Positions 8,242-17,129 of a stretch of DNA of 33,560 bases are shown piece by piece. This DNA is from JBKGYG01 sp046546235 (GTDB lineage: Bacteria; Bacillota; Clostridia; Lachnospirales; DSM-24629), in assembly GCA_046546235.1 (NCBI GenBank), contig JBKGYG010000013.1, forward strand, positions 1 to 33,560, given 5' to 3'. The position numbers were made by a program, and so were the translations under genes. Numbering within the stretch: position 1 is the stretch's first letter; every line of letters starts with the position of its first letter. The notes beneath the pieces were generated by a model. That model made no database searches and was not told the origin of the DNA. It worked only from the letters and a program-made list of their open reading frames with translations.

Positions 8242-9492
8242 TTATTCTCTTATTTGTCCATTACCATATATAATATATTTTGTAGTAGTTAATTCCTTTA
8301 ACCCCATTGGACCTCTAGCATGCAGTTTTTGTGTACTAATTCCAATCTCTGCTCCAAAACCAAACTCAAAGCCATCTGTAAAACGTGTTGAAGCATTAAC
8401 ATATACAGCAGCTGCATCAATTTCATCTAAGAAACGATTAGATTTTTCATAATTATTAGTAACAATAGTCTCTGAATGCTTTGTTCCATAAGTGTTAATA
8501 TGATTTATTGCTTCATCAATACTATTAACCGTCTTCACTGAAATAATATAATCTAAATATTCTTTACCCCAATCATCTTCTGAAGCTTTTACAATATTAT
8601 TGTTATATTTAAGGATAGTTTCATCCCCTCTTATTTCTACATCCTTTCCTTTTAATCTATTAATTAGCTTAGGAACGACTTTTTTTACTATATCTTTATG
8701 GATTAAAAGACTTTCACAAGCATTACACACTCCAGGTCTATGAGTTTTTGAGTTAAAAGCAATTTCAACAGCCATATCCTCATCAGCTCCTGAATCAATA
8801 TATACATGGCAATTACCAACACCTGTTTCTATAACTGGAATTGTACTATTTTCTACAACTGCTTTTATAAGACCAGCCCCACCTCTAGGGATTAATACAT
8901 CTATATATTCGTTTAGTTTCATCATAGCAGTAGCTGTCTCTCTACTAGTATCTTCTAATAATTGTACTGATTCCCTAGGCAACTCAACACTTTCAAGAGC
9001 ATCTTGAATAACTTTAACTATTTGAGTGTTAGCATGAATAGCCTCACTTCCACCTCTTAGAATAACTGCATTACCTGTTTTAAAACACAGGCCAAAAGCA
9101 TCTACAGTTACATTTGGTCTCGCCTCATAAATTATACCTATAACACCTAATGGAACTCTTTTTTGACCAATAAGTAGTCCATTTGGTCGTTTTTTCATTC
9201 CTAAAACCTCACCAATTGGATCTTCTAGATTAACTAGTTGTTTTAAGCTTTCTGCTATTCCTTCTATTCTCTTATGGTTTAGTGTTAAACGGTCTATAAG
9301 TGCTCCTTTTATACCTTTTTCTTTAGCATTTATTAAATCCATTTTGTTAGCTTCTAAAATTGCTTTTTGTTTTTCAAGTAAAGCATCTGCTACAGCTAGT
9401 AAACCTTTGTTTTTTTGCTCAGAAGTTAAAAGCATTAATTTACGACTTATATCTTGAGCCTTTTTCCCTTTTGCTAATAATTCTTTTGACAT
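8242..9492 (-). CDS. proA: Glutamate-5-semialdehyde dehydrogenase (gamma-glutamyl phosphate reductase)
   Basis: ProA reduces gamma-glutamyl phosphate with NADPH to glutamate semialdehyde, the second step of proline synthesis. The 416-residue length is typical. The sequence shows GVIGIIYEARPNVTVDAFGLCFKTGNAVILRGGSE in the cofactor domain and the catalytic Cys256 in THRPGVCNACE. The C-terminal FGAEIGISTQKLHARGPMGL is conserved in the family. It is separated from proB by the DUF896 and cyclo-ligase genes, an unusual interruption of the common proB-proA pair, although all four genes appear co-transcribed. A strong terminator follows. Confidence 0.97.
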   Translation of the reverse strand: MSKELLAKGKKAQDISRKLMLLTSEQKNKGLLAVADALLEKQKAILEANKMDLINAKEKGIKGALIDRLTLNHKRIEGIAESLKQLVNLEDPIGEVLGMKKRPNGLLIGQKRVPLGVIGIIYEARPNVTVDAFGLCFKTGNAVILRGGSEAIHANTQIVKVIQDALESVELPRESVQLLEDTSRETATAMMKLNEYIDVLIPRGGAGLIKAVVENSTIPVIETGVGNCHVYIDSGADEDMAVEIAFNSKTHRPGVCNACESLLIHKDIVKKVVPKLINRLKGKDVEIRGDETILKYNNNIVKASEDDWGKEYLDYIISVKTVNSIDEAINHINTYGTKHSETIVTNNYEKSNRFLDEIDAAAVYVNASTRFTDGFEFGFGAEIGISTQKLHARGPMGLKELTTTKYIIYGNGQIRE

Positions 9493-9529
9493 AATCCCAC
9501 CCCTTTAAATTAATGTTTAAAAACTTATA

Positions 9530-10093
9530 TTATCTGCTGAATAAATGAATCATTCTTTTATCAGTAATTATACTATTAATCTTAACGTCATTTGAGTCTG
9601 ATGGTATATTATCTAACAACTGAAAATCATAAGCTAATGCAATTTTTTCGATACTTTTATTGTTTTCATATAAGTATTTATCATAATAGCCTCCACCGTA
9701 ACCAACTCTATTCATAGAAATATCAAATGCTAATCCTGGCATTATCATCAATGAATCTTTACTTGTAGTTGCTAATTCATTAGTTTTTGGTTCTAATATA
9801 TTATAGAATCCCTTTTCTAAGTCGGACCAAGATTTTATATAATAAAATTTCATTTTTTTATTAATAATCTTTGGAACAGCCACCTTCTTACCAGTATTCC
9901 AAGCATGATTAATAATTTCTTGTATACGTATTTCTTGGTTGAAAGGTAAGTAAGCAAAAAGCAAATTACAATCTCGATAAGATCTTAACCTTAAAAATTT
10001 ATTACAAATAATCTTGCTTTTACTTTCTATCTCATATAATGATAAAGACTTCTTTTCTTCTTTTATCTTTGACCTAATTAACTTTTTACTCAT
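9530..10093 (-). CDS. 5-formyltetrahydrofolate cyclo-ligase family protein
   Basis: This enzyme family uses ATP to convert 5-formyl- to 5,10-methenyl-tetrahydrofolate, returning a stored folate to one-carbon metabolism. The 187-residue protein has a basic N-terminus (SKKLIRSKIKEEKKSLS), LFAYLPFNQEIR and IMPGLAFD. It also carries the diagnostic glycine-rich NRVGYGGGYYDKYL segment near residue 130-145. The start overlaps the DUF896 stop as ATGA. Its ribosome-binding site is weak (AAAAAGAAAA), so translation may depend on coupling with DUF896. The location between proB and proA does not itself indicate a proline role. Confidence 0.92.
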   Translation of the reverse strand: MSKKLIRSKIKEEKKSLSLYEIESKSKIICNKFLRLRSYRDCNLLFAYLPFNQEIRIQEIINHAWNTGKKVAVPKIINKKMKFYYIKSWSDLEKGFYNILEPKTNELATTSKDSLMIMPGLAFDISMNRVGYGGGYYDKYLYENNKSIEKIALAYDFQLLDNIPSDSNDVKINSIITDKRMIHLFSR

Positions 10094-10299
10094 GACATTA
10101 GTTTTCTTTTTAAATGTGTTATTGATCCATCTTTTTCTTTTATACTAACATTATCCATTGTGTTTTTAAAGTTTTTACGAATTAGTGAAAGATATTCTTT
10201 TCTTAATTCTGTTTGCTCTACTTTTTCTTCTTTAGTTAAACCAACAGACTTTTGTTTTCTAGCTAATTCATTAATTCTATTAATCTTTTTTTGTTCCAT
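10090..10299 (-). CDS. DUF896 (YnzC-like) small cytoplasmic protein
   Basis: The 69-residue product begins EQKKINRINELARKQKSVGLT and continues EEKVEQTELRKEYLSLIRKNFK, matching the short two-helix DUF896 family typified by B. subtilis YnzC, whose function is unknown. An in-frame ATG three codons upstream would lie directly on the AGAAAGG sequence. The inner ATG, eight bases after AAAGGA, is therefore preferred. The conserved INELA and LRKEYL motifs are present. It overlaps the downstream cyclo-ligase gene by four bases. Confidence 0.88.
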   Translation of the reverse strand: MEQKKINRINELARKQKSVGLTKEEKVEQTELRKEYLSLIRKNFKNTMDNVSIKEKDGSITHLKRKLMS

Positions 10300-10339
10300 T
10301 TCTCCCATCCTTTCTATGTAATTTAATATTAAATCAATT

Positions 10340-11173
10340 TTATAATATAAAGTTTTTTATATGAAATCCCTTTGATTTATTTGCCATAAACAAAGTTCCC
10401 ACTTTTTCGCCATTTAAAACTTGTGTTATATTATCAACGTTATCTCCGTTTACAATAACCATATCAGCACCAGCAGATGTTGCTATTTTAGCTGCTAATA
10501 TTTTAGTAATCATGCCACCTGTCCCAACATTAGTACCTGCTCCTTTTGCCATATCAAATGTTTCATCATCTATATGTTTAACAATATCTATAAATTCAGC
10601 CTCCATATTATGTCTAGGGTCATCATTAAATAGACCATCAATATCTGACATTAGTATAAGGAGATCAGCTTTTACTAATGAAGCAACAATCGCAGATAAG
10701 GTATCATTATCACCAAACTCAATTTCTTCAGTAGCTACAGTATCATTTTCATTTACAATTGGAATAACATTCATTTTTAATAATTCATTCAACGTATTTA
10801 TTGCATTATTTCTTCTTGTTTCACATTCCATAATATCTTTGGTTAAAAGTACTTGACCCGTTGTATGATTGTATTCACTAAATAATTTTTGATAAATCAT
10901 CATAAGAACTGCTTGACCTACAGCAGCACAAGCTTGCTTTTGTGAAATTTGGAATGGTTTTTCTTTAAGACCTACTGAGTTAGTCCCAACTGCAATTGCT
11001 CCCGATGATACAAGTATAATATCTTTGCCTTGATTTTTTAAATCAGATAACAATCTTACAATCTTATCCAATTTTGTTAAATTAAGGTGACCGGTTTCCT
11101 GATGAGTTAATGTTGAAGAACCAATTTTTACGACTATACGTTTTTTATTCTTTAAATGTTTTCTCTGATGCAA
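10340..11173 (-). CDS. proB: Glutamate 5-kinase without PUA domain
   Basis: ProB phosphorylates glutamate in the first step of proline synthesis. The 277 residues comprise only the amino-acid-kinase domain: RIVVKIGSSTLT, VSSGAIAVG, the proline-sensing region around PIVNENDTVATEEIEFGDND, and SDIDGLFNDDPR. The C-terminal PUA domain found in E. coli and B. subtilis ProB is absent, as in several other Firmicutes. The start is TTG, eight bases after AAGGGGG. A longer reading frame from an upstream ATG adds 21 residues (MNIKMGYYD...) with no family resemblance. proA lies two genes downstream in the same transcription unit. Confidence 0.95.
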   Translation of the reverse strand: MHQRKHLKNKKRIVVKIGSSTLTHQETGHLNLTKLDKIVRLLSDLKNQGKDIILVSSGAIAVGTNSVGLKEKPFQISQKQACAAVGQAVLMMIYQKLFSEYNHTTGQVLLTKDIMECETRRNNAINTLNELLKMNVIPIVNENDTVATEEIEFGDNDTLSAIVASLVKADLLILMSDIDGLFNDDPRHNMEAEFIDIVKHIDDETFDMAKGAGTNVGTGGMITKILAAKIATSAGADMVIVNGDNVDNITQVLNGEKVGTLFMANKSKGFHIKNFIL

Positions 11174-11247
11174 GTTAAGTTCCCCCTTAATTAATCCACT
11201 AATACGTATATCATAATACCCCATTTTTATATTCATTGCAACTAAAA

Positions 11248-12843
11248 TTACATAGGTCTATACTTAGAAGCAATGTTTTCTGCTACTTTTATACCGTCCA
11301 TAGCTGCAGAAGTAATTCCTCCTGCATAACCTGCCCCTTCTCCACAAGGGTATATGCCTTTTATATTACTTTCAAAATTATCATCTCTACAAATTCTTAT
11401 TGGAGATGATGTTCGCGTTTCAACTCCAGATAATACTGCATCTGGTCTACTAAATCCATCTATTTTTTTATTAAAGTTAATTATACCTTCTTTTATACTT
11501 TCTACTACATAATGAGGCAAACACTCACACAAATTAGCAAAAACGCCTTGATTACCTAATGATGATTTTATCTCCCCTAATTTAGTGGATTTTTTATTAT
11601 TAACCAAGTCCTTGAATAACTGAATAGGAACTTTATAATTACTTCCGCCTATCTCAAAAGCCTTTCTTTCCCATTTTCTTTGAAACTCAACTCCTGATAA
11701 AGGATCATTTGAATTAAAATCTTCTGGTTTTACCGTAACAATTAATGCACTATTGGCATTTGTTTCATCTCTTTTATAATTACTCATACCATTAGTAACA
11801 ACCCCGCCTTTTTCTGACGAAGCATTTACAACGAAACCTCCTGGACACATACAAAAAGAGTACACACCCCTTCCATTGCTAGCTTTGTGAGTTAACTTGT
11901 ATTCAGCAATAGGTAAATGAGGATGATTATAGTTATCTCCATATTGGTTTTTGTTAATAAGAATTTGTGGATGTTCAATTCTAAGCCCAACAGCAAATGA
12001 TTTGCTAATCATATCAAGGCCATTACTATTTAACATTCTAAAAGTGTCTCTTGCACTATGACCTATTGCAAGCACCAAGGTATTGCATTTGATAATTCTA
12101 TTTTTATTAACTTCTATTCCTATTAATTTATTATCATCTATACAAAGATCTGTTAATGTTGTATTAAATAATATATCTCCACCAAAATCAATTATCATCT
12201 TTCTAATGTTCTTAACAACTGTTCTAAGATAATCAGTTCCTATATGTGGTTTATTAATATATAATATTTCAGAAGGAGCACCAGCTTCAACAAATAATTC
12301 AATAACTTTTTTATTTCTAAAAGACCTATCTTTAACCATCGTATTCAACTTACCATCAGAAAATGTTCCTGCCCCGCCTTCACCAAATTGAACATTTGAA
12401 TTAGGGTTTAGTTCTCCTTTGTTCCATAAATTATTAATATCTTTTATTCTTTCATCAACCATTTTCCCTCTTTCAATAATAATGGGTTTATACCCGTGCT
12501 GAGCTAATAATAAACCACTAAATAATCCTGCAGGACCTGTGCCAATAATTATTGGTCTTTCCTTTAATTTTTTATCACCTGTTATGTTGAAAATATATTC
12601 CTCTGACTTAGTTAACATAATACTATTATTGTTAATCCTTTTTATTGTTTTTTGCTCATTGTCTATTTTGACTTCTATGGTATATATAATTTTAACTGAG
12701 TTTTTTCTAGCATCAATTGATTTTTTTATAATCTTAAAGGCTTTAACTTGTTCATTATTTATTTTTAAAATTTTTAGCGCTTTTTTTATAATATCATTTT
12801 CACTATGATCCAATCCAAAACGCAACTGTTGTATTCTTATCAT
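11248..12843 (-). CDS. FAD-dependent dehydrogenase of the COG2509 type
   Basis: The 531-residue flavoprotein has an N-terminal domain of about 90 residues (IRIQQLRFGLDH...), then a Rossmann FAD site GTGPAG at 101-106. Family-typical segments NVQFGEGGAGTFSDGKL and YSFCMCPGGFVVNASSEKGGVVTNGMS follow. The C-terminus has GIYPCGEGAGYAGGITSAAMDGIKVAE, the second FAD contact. Its substrate is not known to me. It lies 16 bases downstream of another FAD protein gene (HI0933 type) and upstream of proB, apparently in one transcript. It has no signal peptide and is probably cytoplasmic. Confidence 0.9.
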   Translation of the reverse strand: MIRIQQLRFGLDHSENDIIKKALKILKINNEQVKAFKIIKKSIDARKNSVKIIYTIEVKIDNEQKTIKRINNNSIMLTKSEEYIFNITGDKKLKERPIIIGTGPAGLFSGLLLAQHGYKPIIIERGKMVDERIKDINNLWNKGELNPNSNVQFGEGGAGTFSDGKLNTMVKDRSFRNKKVIELFVEAGAPSEILYINKPHIGTDYLRTVVKNIRKMIIDFGGDILFNTTLTDLCIDDNKLIGIEVNKNRIIKCNTLVLAIGHSARDTFRMLNSNGLDMISKSFAVGLRIEHPQILINKNQYGDNYNHPHLPIAEYKLTHKASNGRGVYSFCMCPGGFVVNASSEKGGVVTNGMSNYKRDETNANSALIVTVKPEDFNSNDPLSGVEFQRKWERKAFEIGGSNYKVPIQLFKDLVNNKKSTKLGEIKSSLGNQGVFANLCECLPHYVVESIKEGIINFNKKIDGFSRPDAVLSGVETRTSSPIRICRDDNFESNIKGIYPCGEGAGYAGGITSAAMDGIKVAENIASKYRPM

Positions 12844-12858
12844 TAAATTTCCACCTTT

Positions 12859-14094
12859 TTATTTTCTATCATTATTTGTTGAAAAAAAACCAGCCAAGTA
12901 ACCACTACTCCAAGCCCACTGAAGATTATAACCTCCGCAATCTGCATCTATATCAATTATTTCACCTGAAAAAAATAGATTTGGTACTTTTTTAGATTCC
13001 ATAGTATTTGGATTTATTTCTTCCGTTGATACGCCCCCAACAGTTACTTGTGATTGATGCCATTGCCTTGTTCCAATAATATTTAACCTTAGATTTTTTA
13101 TATTCTCTACTAACTTTATACGTTCTTCCTTAGTTAATTGATTAAGAGATTTATTGAGACTACAATCAGAGATTTTAACTAATACTGGAATTAATCTCTT
13201 GTTAAATAAACCCTCTAACCCTTCACCTAATGTTTTAAATGGCATATTCTTAAACCGTTCAATAAGAAGGTTATCTAATGATCTTTTGTTCTCTTCAGGC
13301 ATAAAATCAATAAAAACATGAGGGTTTTTATTATTTTCTATTAATTTACCTGCAAAACGACTTAATTGAAGAACAGGAATACCAGATAGTCCATAATCAG
13401 TAAATAGTATTTCACCTTTTTCAACTGTTACCTTTTCATTTTGATTACAAAGAGTTATTTTTCCTTGAATTTTAACTCCTTTTATTTGTTTTAGATATTT
13501 TTCTTTTGCTTCCAATTGAACTAGCCCTGGAATTGGTTTAATAATAGTATGTCCTAATTCTCTTGCTAATTTTAAACCACTACCATTTGACCCTAAGTTA
13601 GGCGACGATTTACCACCAGTGCTTAATATCACTTTTGTTCCATAATATTTATTTTTACTTGTTTTTACGATAAATTGATTCTTTTTTATGATAATTTCTT
13701 TTGCTTCTTCTTCACATATTATATTAACACCTAATCTTTCTACTTCATATCGTAATATATTTAATACTGAAGATGCTTGATTAGAGTAAGGATAAACATA
13801 GCCATTTTCTAATTTAGGATATACTCCTAATTCCTTAAAAAAATTGATAGTTTTTTCTACATCAAATTTGTTTAATGCTGGCAATGCAAACTCTGGATTA
13901 GTGCCATGATAATTATCTATAGTTAAATTCATATTAGTTATGTTACAACGTCCATTACCTGTGGCTAATATTTTTTTGCCAATGCGATTCATTCTTTCTA
14001 GGAGTATAACTTTAGCACCTTGTCTAGCAGCTACAATACTAGCAGTTAATCCTGAAGCGCCTCCTCCAACTACTATAACAGTATTTTTTCCCAT
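12859..14094 (-). CDS. HI0933/YhiN-type flavoprotein (NAD(P)/FAD-dependent oxidoreductase)
   Basis: The 411-residue protein begins with the dinucleotide-binding motif GGGASG at residues 10-15, followed by LERMNRIGKKILATGNGRCNITN, the signature of the HI0933-like family. The C-terminus DADCGGYNLQWAWSSGYLAG is equally typical. A precise substrate is not established for most members; some databases call them aminoacetone oxidase-like, which should be treated cautiously. The ATG is seven bases after AAGGTGAGG. That ribosome-binding site forms one arm of a perfect 11-base inverted repeat, and a promoter overlaps the other arm. Confidence 0.92.
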   Translation of the reverse strand: MGKNTVIVVGGGASGLTASIVAARQGAKVILLERMNRIGKKILATGNGRCNITNMNLTIDNYHGTNPEFALPALNKFDVEKTINFFKELGVYPKLENGYVYPYSNQASSVLNILRYEVERLGVNIICEEEAKEIIIKKNQFIVKTSKNKYYGTKVILSTGGKSSPNLGSNGSGLKLARELGHTIIKPIPGLVQLEAKEKYLKQIKGVKIQGKITLCNQNEKVTVEKGEILFTDYGLSGIPVLQLSRFAGKLIENNKNPHVFIDFMPEENKRSLDNLLIERFKNMPFKTLGEGLEGLFNKRLIPVLVKISDCSLNKSLNQLTKEERIKLVENIKNLRLNIIGTRQWHQSQVTVGGVSTEEINPNTMESKKVPNLFFSGEIIDIDADCGGYNLQWAWSSGYLAGFFSTNNDRK

Positions 14095-14098
14095 ATAA

Positions 14099-14146
14099 AA
14101 ACCTCACCTTCTAACATAAGTATATTCTACGCAATAGGTGAGGTTT
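14099..14146 (-). promoter_or_regulatory. 11-bp inverted repeat overlapping the RBS, possible RBS-masking hairpin or terminator
   Basis: Arms at 14099-14109 and 14136-14146 are perfect complements (AGGTGAGGTTT and AAACCTCACCT) with a 26-base spacer. On the minus strand the downstream arm contains the Shine-Dalgarno sequence of the HI0933-type gene and ends in TTTTT. The same hairpin could terminate transcripts from the BofC-like gene or hide the ribosome-binding site. Confidence 0.7.
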
Positions 14147-14152
14147 ATTCAA
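14124..14152 (-). promoter_or_regulatory. Candidate promoter for the HI0933-type flavoprotein operon
   Basis: TTGAAT (14147-14152) and TAGAAT (14124-14129) are separated by 17 bases. Predicted initiation is near 14117, about 23 bases before the ATG. The upstream arm of the inverted repeat lies in the spacer and so would be excluded from this transcript. Confidence 0.6.
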
Positions 14153-14200
14153 GAGCAATATGTTATTTTACTGATAATAAATATCTGATACATTTTTATT

Positions 14201-14875
14201 CTAACTAGAATAGCTTTCAATAAGTTGTAATATTTCTTCTTCTGAATATACTTTTATGCCAGGTTTTTTTAAAGCTTCTCTTTCTGATTCAGGCAATGCA
14301 CTTATTGATATATCAATATCTTCCCTAATACTTCCATCAGGATTTTCTATAACTATTTTATTTTTTTCTGGATCAATGTATACTTGATAATATTCTTCAT
14401 ATTTCCCATTAAATACTTTTCTTAATACAACTTTTGAAGAAGAAAAAGAAATTAATTCATAATTTGTGATTTCATTTCTTATGTCATTATCTGTTGGACT
14501 TTGCAGATAATCACTTGTATATTGTTCCATTTGTTCTCTTGTTAAATCCAACATATAATATGGTGGTGACATTTCTTCTTCTACTAGTCGATTTTCCCTA
14601 GTATAAAGATGTTGAATAACTAATTTAGTTGATGGTGTTATTCTTTCTCTGGGTACAGCATCAACAGAAACAGCTTCATCATTATCCTCAGCTATTGGTT
14701 CTATATTATTAATATCTGAAATATTAGGTGGCTCATTATTACTAATATTTTCTTCAATCTCTGTTTGATTATCTTGTTCATCCATAATTTCATTTGAGGA
14801 AATCCAATAACCTACAAAAACGCCAATTCCTAAGATAATTACAAAAGAACTGATGTAAAACAATTTATTTTTCAC
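14201..14875 (-). CDS. BofC C-terminal-domain-like membrane-anchored protein
   Basis: About 224 residues. The N-terminus has one hydrophobic segment (LFYISSFVIILGIGVFVGYWI), then an acidic, Asn-rich linker to about residue 75. A soluble domain ends with ALPESEREALKKPGIKVYSEEEILQLIESYSS, which resembles the C-terminal domain of BofC, a forespore-secreted regulator of sigma-K activation in Bacillus. The likeness is by eye, so the role is tentative. The reading frame can be extended to an upstream GTG, but the GTG used here is eight bases after AAGGAG. Inverted repeats surround this start site. It is followed by the HI0933-type flavoprotein gene. Confidence 0.6.
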   Translation of the reverse strand: MKNKLFYISSFVIILGIGVFVGYWISSNEIMDEQDNQTEIEENISNNEPPNISDINNIEPIAEDNDEAVSVDAVPRERITPSTKLVIQHLYTRENRLVEEEMSPPYYMLDLTREQMEQYTSDYLQSPTDNDIRNEITNYELISFSSSKVVLRKVFNGKYEEYYQVYIDPEKNKIVIENPDGSIREDIDISISALPESEREALKKPGIKVYSEEEILQLIESYSS

Positions 14876-14927
14876 CAAAAACACTCCTTCTCATAGAAAT
14901 TTCTATGATAACATAGTAGTTTTTGGT
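14874..14927 (-). repeat. Nested inverted repeats at the BofC-like gene start
   Basis: An outer 9-base inverted repeat (14874-14882 with 14919-14927) includes the GTG start codon. Inside it lies an 18-base perfect palindrome at 14891-14908. The Shine-Dalgarno sequence GAAGGAGT sits unpaired between them. The structure could fold in mRNA to limit initiation, or the inner palindrome could be an operator. Confidence 0.55.
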
Positions 14928-15028
14928 AATATTATTTGGTTTTTATAAACATTTTATACATTTTTTACGAATTTATTATTATTTACAAACTTACTAGTGA
15001 GGATTTGGAATTGACTTTTTTCTGTCTT

Positions 15029-16648
15029 TTAATTAAGCAATCTAAATTTATATAACAAATCGACTATTTTTTTACCCTTAGGCATTGTTAATAATTCATC
15101 TTTTTCCAAAACTTTAAATTTTACTATAAAAATTCCATATACGATAATCGCTAGTAAGACAGAAAATAATGTACTAAAAGGATTACTGCTTATTAAATAG
15201 TATGTTATATTATAACTTCCATATGTTATAATCCCCATAAGAATCGCTGATGCTAAAGGTAAGATAAAAGTTTTTCTTCTATTAAATTTAAAGTGAGTTA
15301 TTTTCTTAATTGATTTCATATTTAAATATGCTGAAGTAAAAGAAAAAATAATATTTGTAATAATTATCCCATACATATTTGTGTCAAAAACAAATAATAA
15401 AAAAATATTTAATATTACTTTTAAACTTAGTGCTATAAGTGTATGATATACTGGTAACTTTATTCTATCCAAACCCTGCAAAATGCCTATCCCAATAGTT
15501 GATAAACAAAAAAACACTATTGAAATAGAGCCTAATTTTAAATTATTAACTACAATAGAAGATGGTTTTACCATAAATAGCAATTGCAACACAGGTGCAG
15601 CCAAAACTAATATCCCAACAAAAGCTGGAATTGCTAGTAACATTAAAAATCTAATTGATACATCTATCTTTCTATTTACCTCTTCTTTTTTTCCTAAATT
15701 TAATGATTTTGCAATACTTGGAACAGTAGCAGCTGCTATGGCACTACCCATAGATATAGGTAATAATATTATTATTCTATATTTACCACTTAACATTCCA
15801 AATATTTTTTCAATTTCTTTTAAACCATACCCATTAAACCGCAATCCTTGATTAAACATAACATCATCTATATAATTTGTAATATGAAATACTGTTTGAC
15901 CTAATACAATAGGAGTAACAGTTATTAGAATAATTTTTAATATTTTTTTATAAGGAAGAACATTAGTATGAGTGTCTCTTTGAATCCTTTTATGTATCAT
16001 AGGTTTAGCTAGAAAATAAACAAATATAACAAACACTAAACCAACTAAAGCACCAGTACCAGTACCTATTGTTCCACCTGTTGCACCATAGTAGACTCCC
16101 ATATCTATTAGTGATTTAGCAGCTATAATACTTACAGCTGCATTTGCAATTTGCTCAATTATTTGAGACAAAGCAGTTGGAACCATTGTATTCATCCCTT
16201 GAAAATAACCTCTAAATACTCCAAGAATAGATACAATGAAAATAGTAGGTGCTAAAGCTCTAATAGCGTATAACGAATTAGGTAAATTATATAGATTAGC
16301 AAAAAAAGGAGCACCAAACCAAAGAATACTCATTCCTATGCTTCCAGATATTACAGCAAAAAACAAAGAACCAATAAAAACTCTATGAGCATTTTTGTAT
16401 TCTCTTAAAGTTAATTTAGCAGATATCAATTTTGACACGGCTATTGGAATTCCATAACCCGATATAATAATTATAATGGAATATATACTAAAAGCTGCTT
16501 GATAATAGCTAATACCATTGTCTTTTATTATCCATTGTAGTGGTATTCTATACCCCATTCCTATTAAACGAACAAGGAAAGATGCAATAATTAATATACT
16601 GCCTTGAACTACCAAACTATTATTTCTGACTTTTTTTATTTGATTCAT
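15029..16648 (-). CDS. SpoVB/MurJ-like polysaccharide or lipid II flippase (MOP superfamily)
   Basis: The 539-residue integral membrane protein has about 14 predicted hydrophobic segments, in keeping with the MOP flippase superfamily. The opening SLVVQGSILIIASFLVRLIGMGYRIPL and the signature FIVSILGVFRGYFQGMNTMVPTALSQIIEQ are typical of the SpoVB/YtgP (Amj/MurJ-type) branch. Members export lipid-linked precursors for cell-wall or spore-cortex peptidoglycan. Whether this copy is the sporulation-specific SpoVB or the vegetative flippase cannot be decided from sequence alone. The start ATG follows AAGAGGTG. The genes either side are cdd and the BofC-like gene. Confidence 0.9.
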   Translation of the reverse strand: MNQIKKVRNNSLVVQGSILIIASFLVRLIGMGYRIPLQWIIKDNGISYYQAAFSIYSIIIIISGYGIPIAVSKLISAKLTLREYKNAHRVFIGSLFFAVISGSIGMSILWFGAPFFANLYNLPNSLYAIRALAPTIFIVSILGVFRGYFQGMNTMVPTALSQIIEQIANAAVSIIAAKSLIDMGVYYGATGGTIGTGTGALVGLVFVIFVYFLAKPMIHKRIQRDTHTNVLPYKKILKIILITVTPIVLGQTVFHITNYIDDVMFNQGLRFNGYGLKEIEKIFGMLSGKYRIIILLPISMGSAIAAATVPSIAKSLNLGKKEEVNRKIDVSIRFLMLLAIPAFVGILVLAAPVLQLLFMVKPSSIVVNNLKLGSISIVFFCLSTIGIGILQGLDRIKLPVYHTLIALSLKVILNIFLLFVFDTNMYGIIITNIIFSFTSAYLNMKSIKKITHFKFNRRKTFILPLASAILMGIITYGSYNITYYLISSNPFSTLFSVLLAIIVYGIFIVKFKVLEKDELLTMPKGKKIVDLLYKFRLLN

Positions 16649-16731
16649 TAATACACCTCTTACTACATTTTTAATTATAATAACATCTAAATAATTGAAG
16701 TATATATATAATTAATTCTAAAAAGATTATT

Positions 16732-17118
16732 CTATTCTTCAAGTATGAACCGATAAGGTAATAATTCGGTTACTTTAAAAGTTCTAACTTTATTATTTTT
16801 ATCAACTAATATAACTTCTGCATCAGGCATAAATTCAGCAAGAACTTGTCTACATATACCACAAGGAAAAGTCAAATCATCAGATGAGCTAACAACTGCA
16901 ATTTTCTTAAAATTTCTTTCTCCTTCTGATATAGCCTTAAATAAAGCAGTTCGTTCTGCACAATTAGTAGCACCATAAGAAGAATTTTCAATATTACAGC
17001 CAGTATATACATTATCTCCTAATGTTAAAAGAGCTGCTCCTACTTGAAACTTAGAAAATGGAACATATGCATACTTCATAGCTTTTTTTGCTGCTTTTAT
17101 TAATTTTTCATTTGTCAT
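16732..17118 (-). CDS. cdd: Cytidine deaminase
   Basis: This 128-residue homotetrameric-type cytidine deaminase converts cytidine and deoxycytidine to uridine and deoxyuridine in pyrimidine salvage. The zinc site is complete: Cys53 with catalytic Glu55 in TNCAERTA, and Cys86/Cys89 in PCGICRQ. The opening YAYVPFSKFQVGAALL is the substrate-binding signature. It follows the DUF3048 lipoprotein gene by 11 bases and ends the ybeY-dgkA cluster, where cdd is often found in Firmicutes. Confidence 0.97.
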   Translation of the reverse strand: MTNEKLIKAAKKAMKYAYVPFSKFQVGAALLTLGDNVYTGCNIENSSYGATNCAERTALFKAISEGERNFKKIAVVSSSDDLTFPCGICRQVLAEFMPDAEVILVDKNNKVRTFKVTELLPYRFILEE

Positions 17119-17129
17119 AAATATGACCT

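Noticed and set aside
10512..10856. Plus-strand ORF of 114 codons opposite proB
   Set aside because: Shadow of a conserved gene; low-complexity Ser/Ile/Thr composition typical of antisense frames.
15483..15851. Plus-strand ORF of 122 codons opposite the flippase gene
   Set aside because: Antisense to a clearly conserved membrane protein and lacks an RBS.
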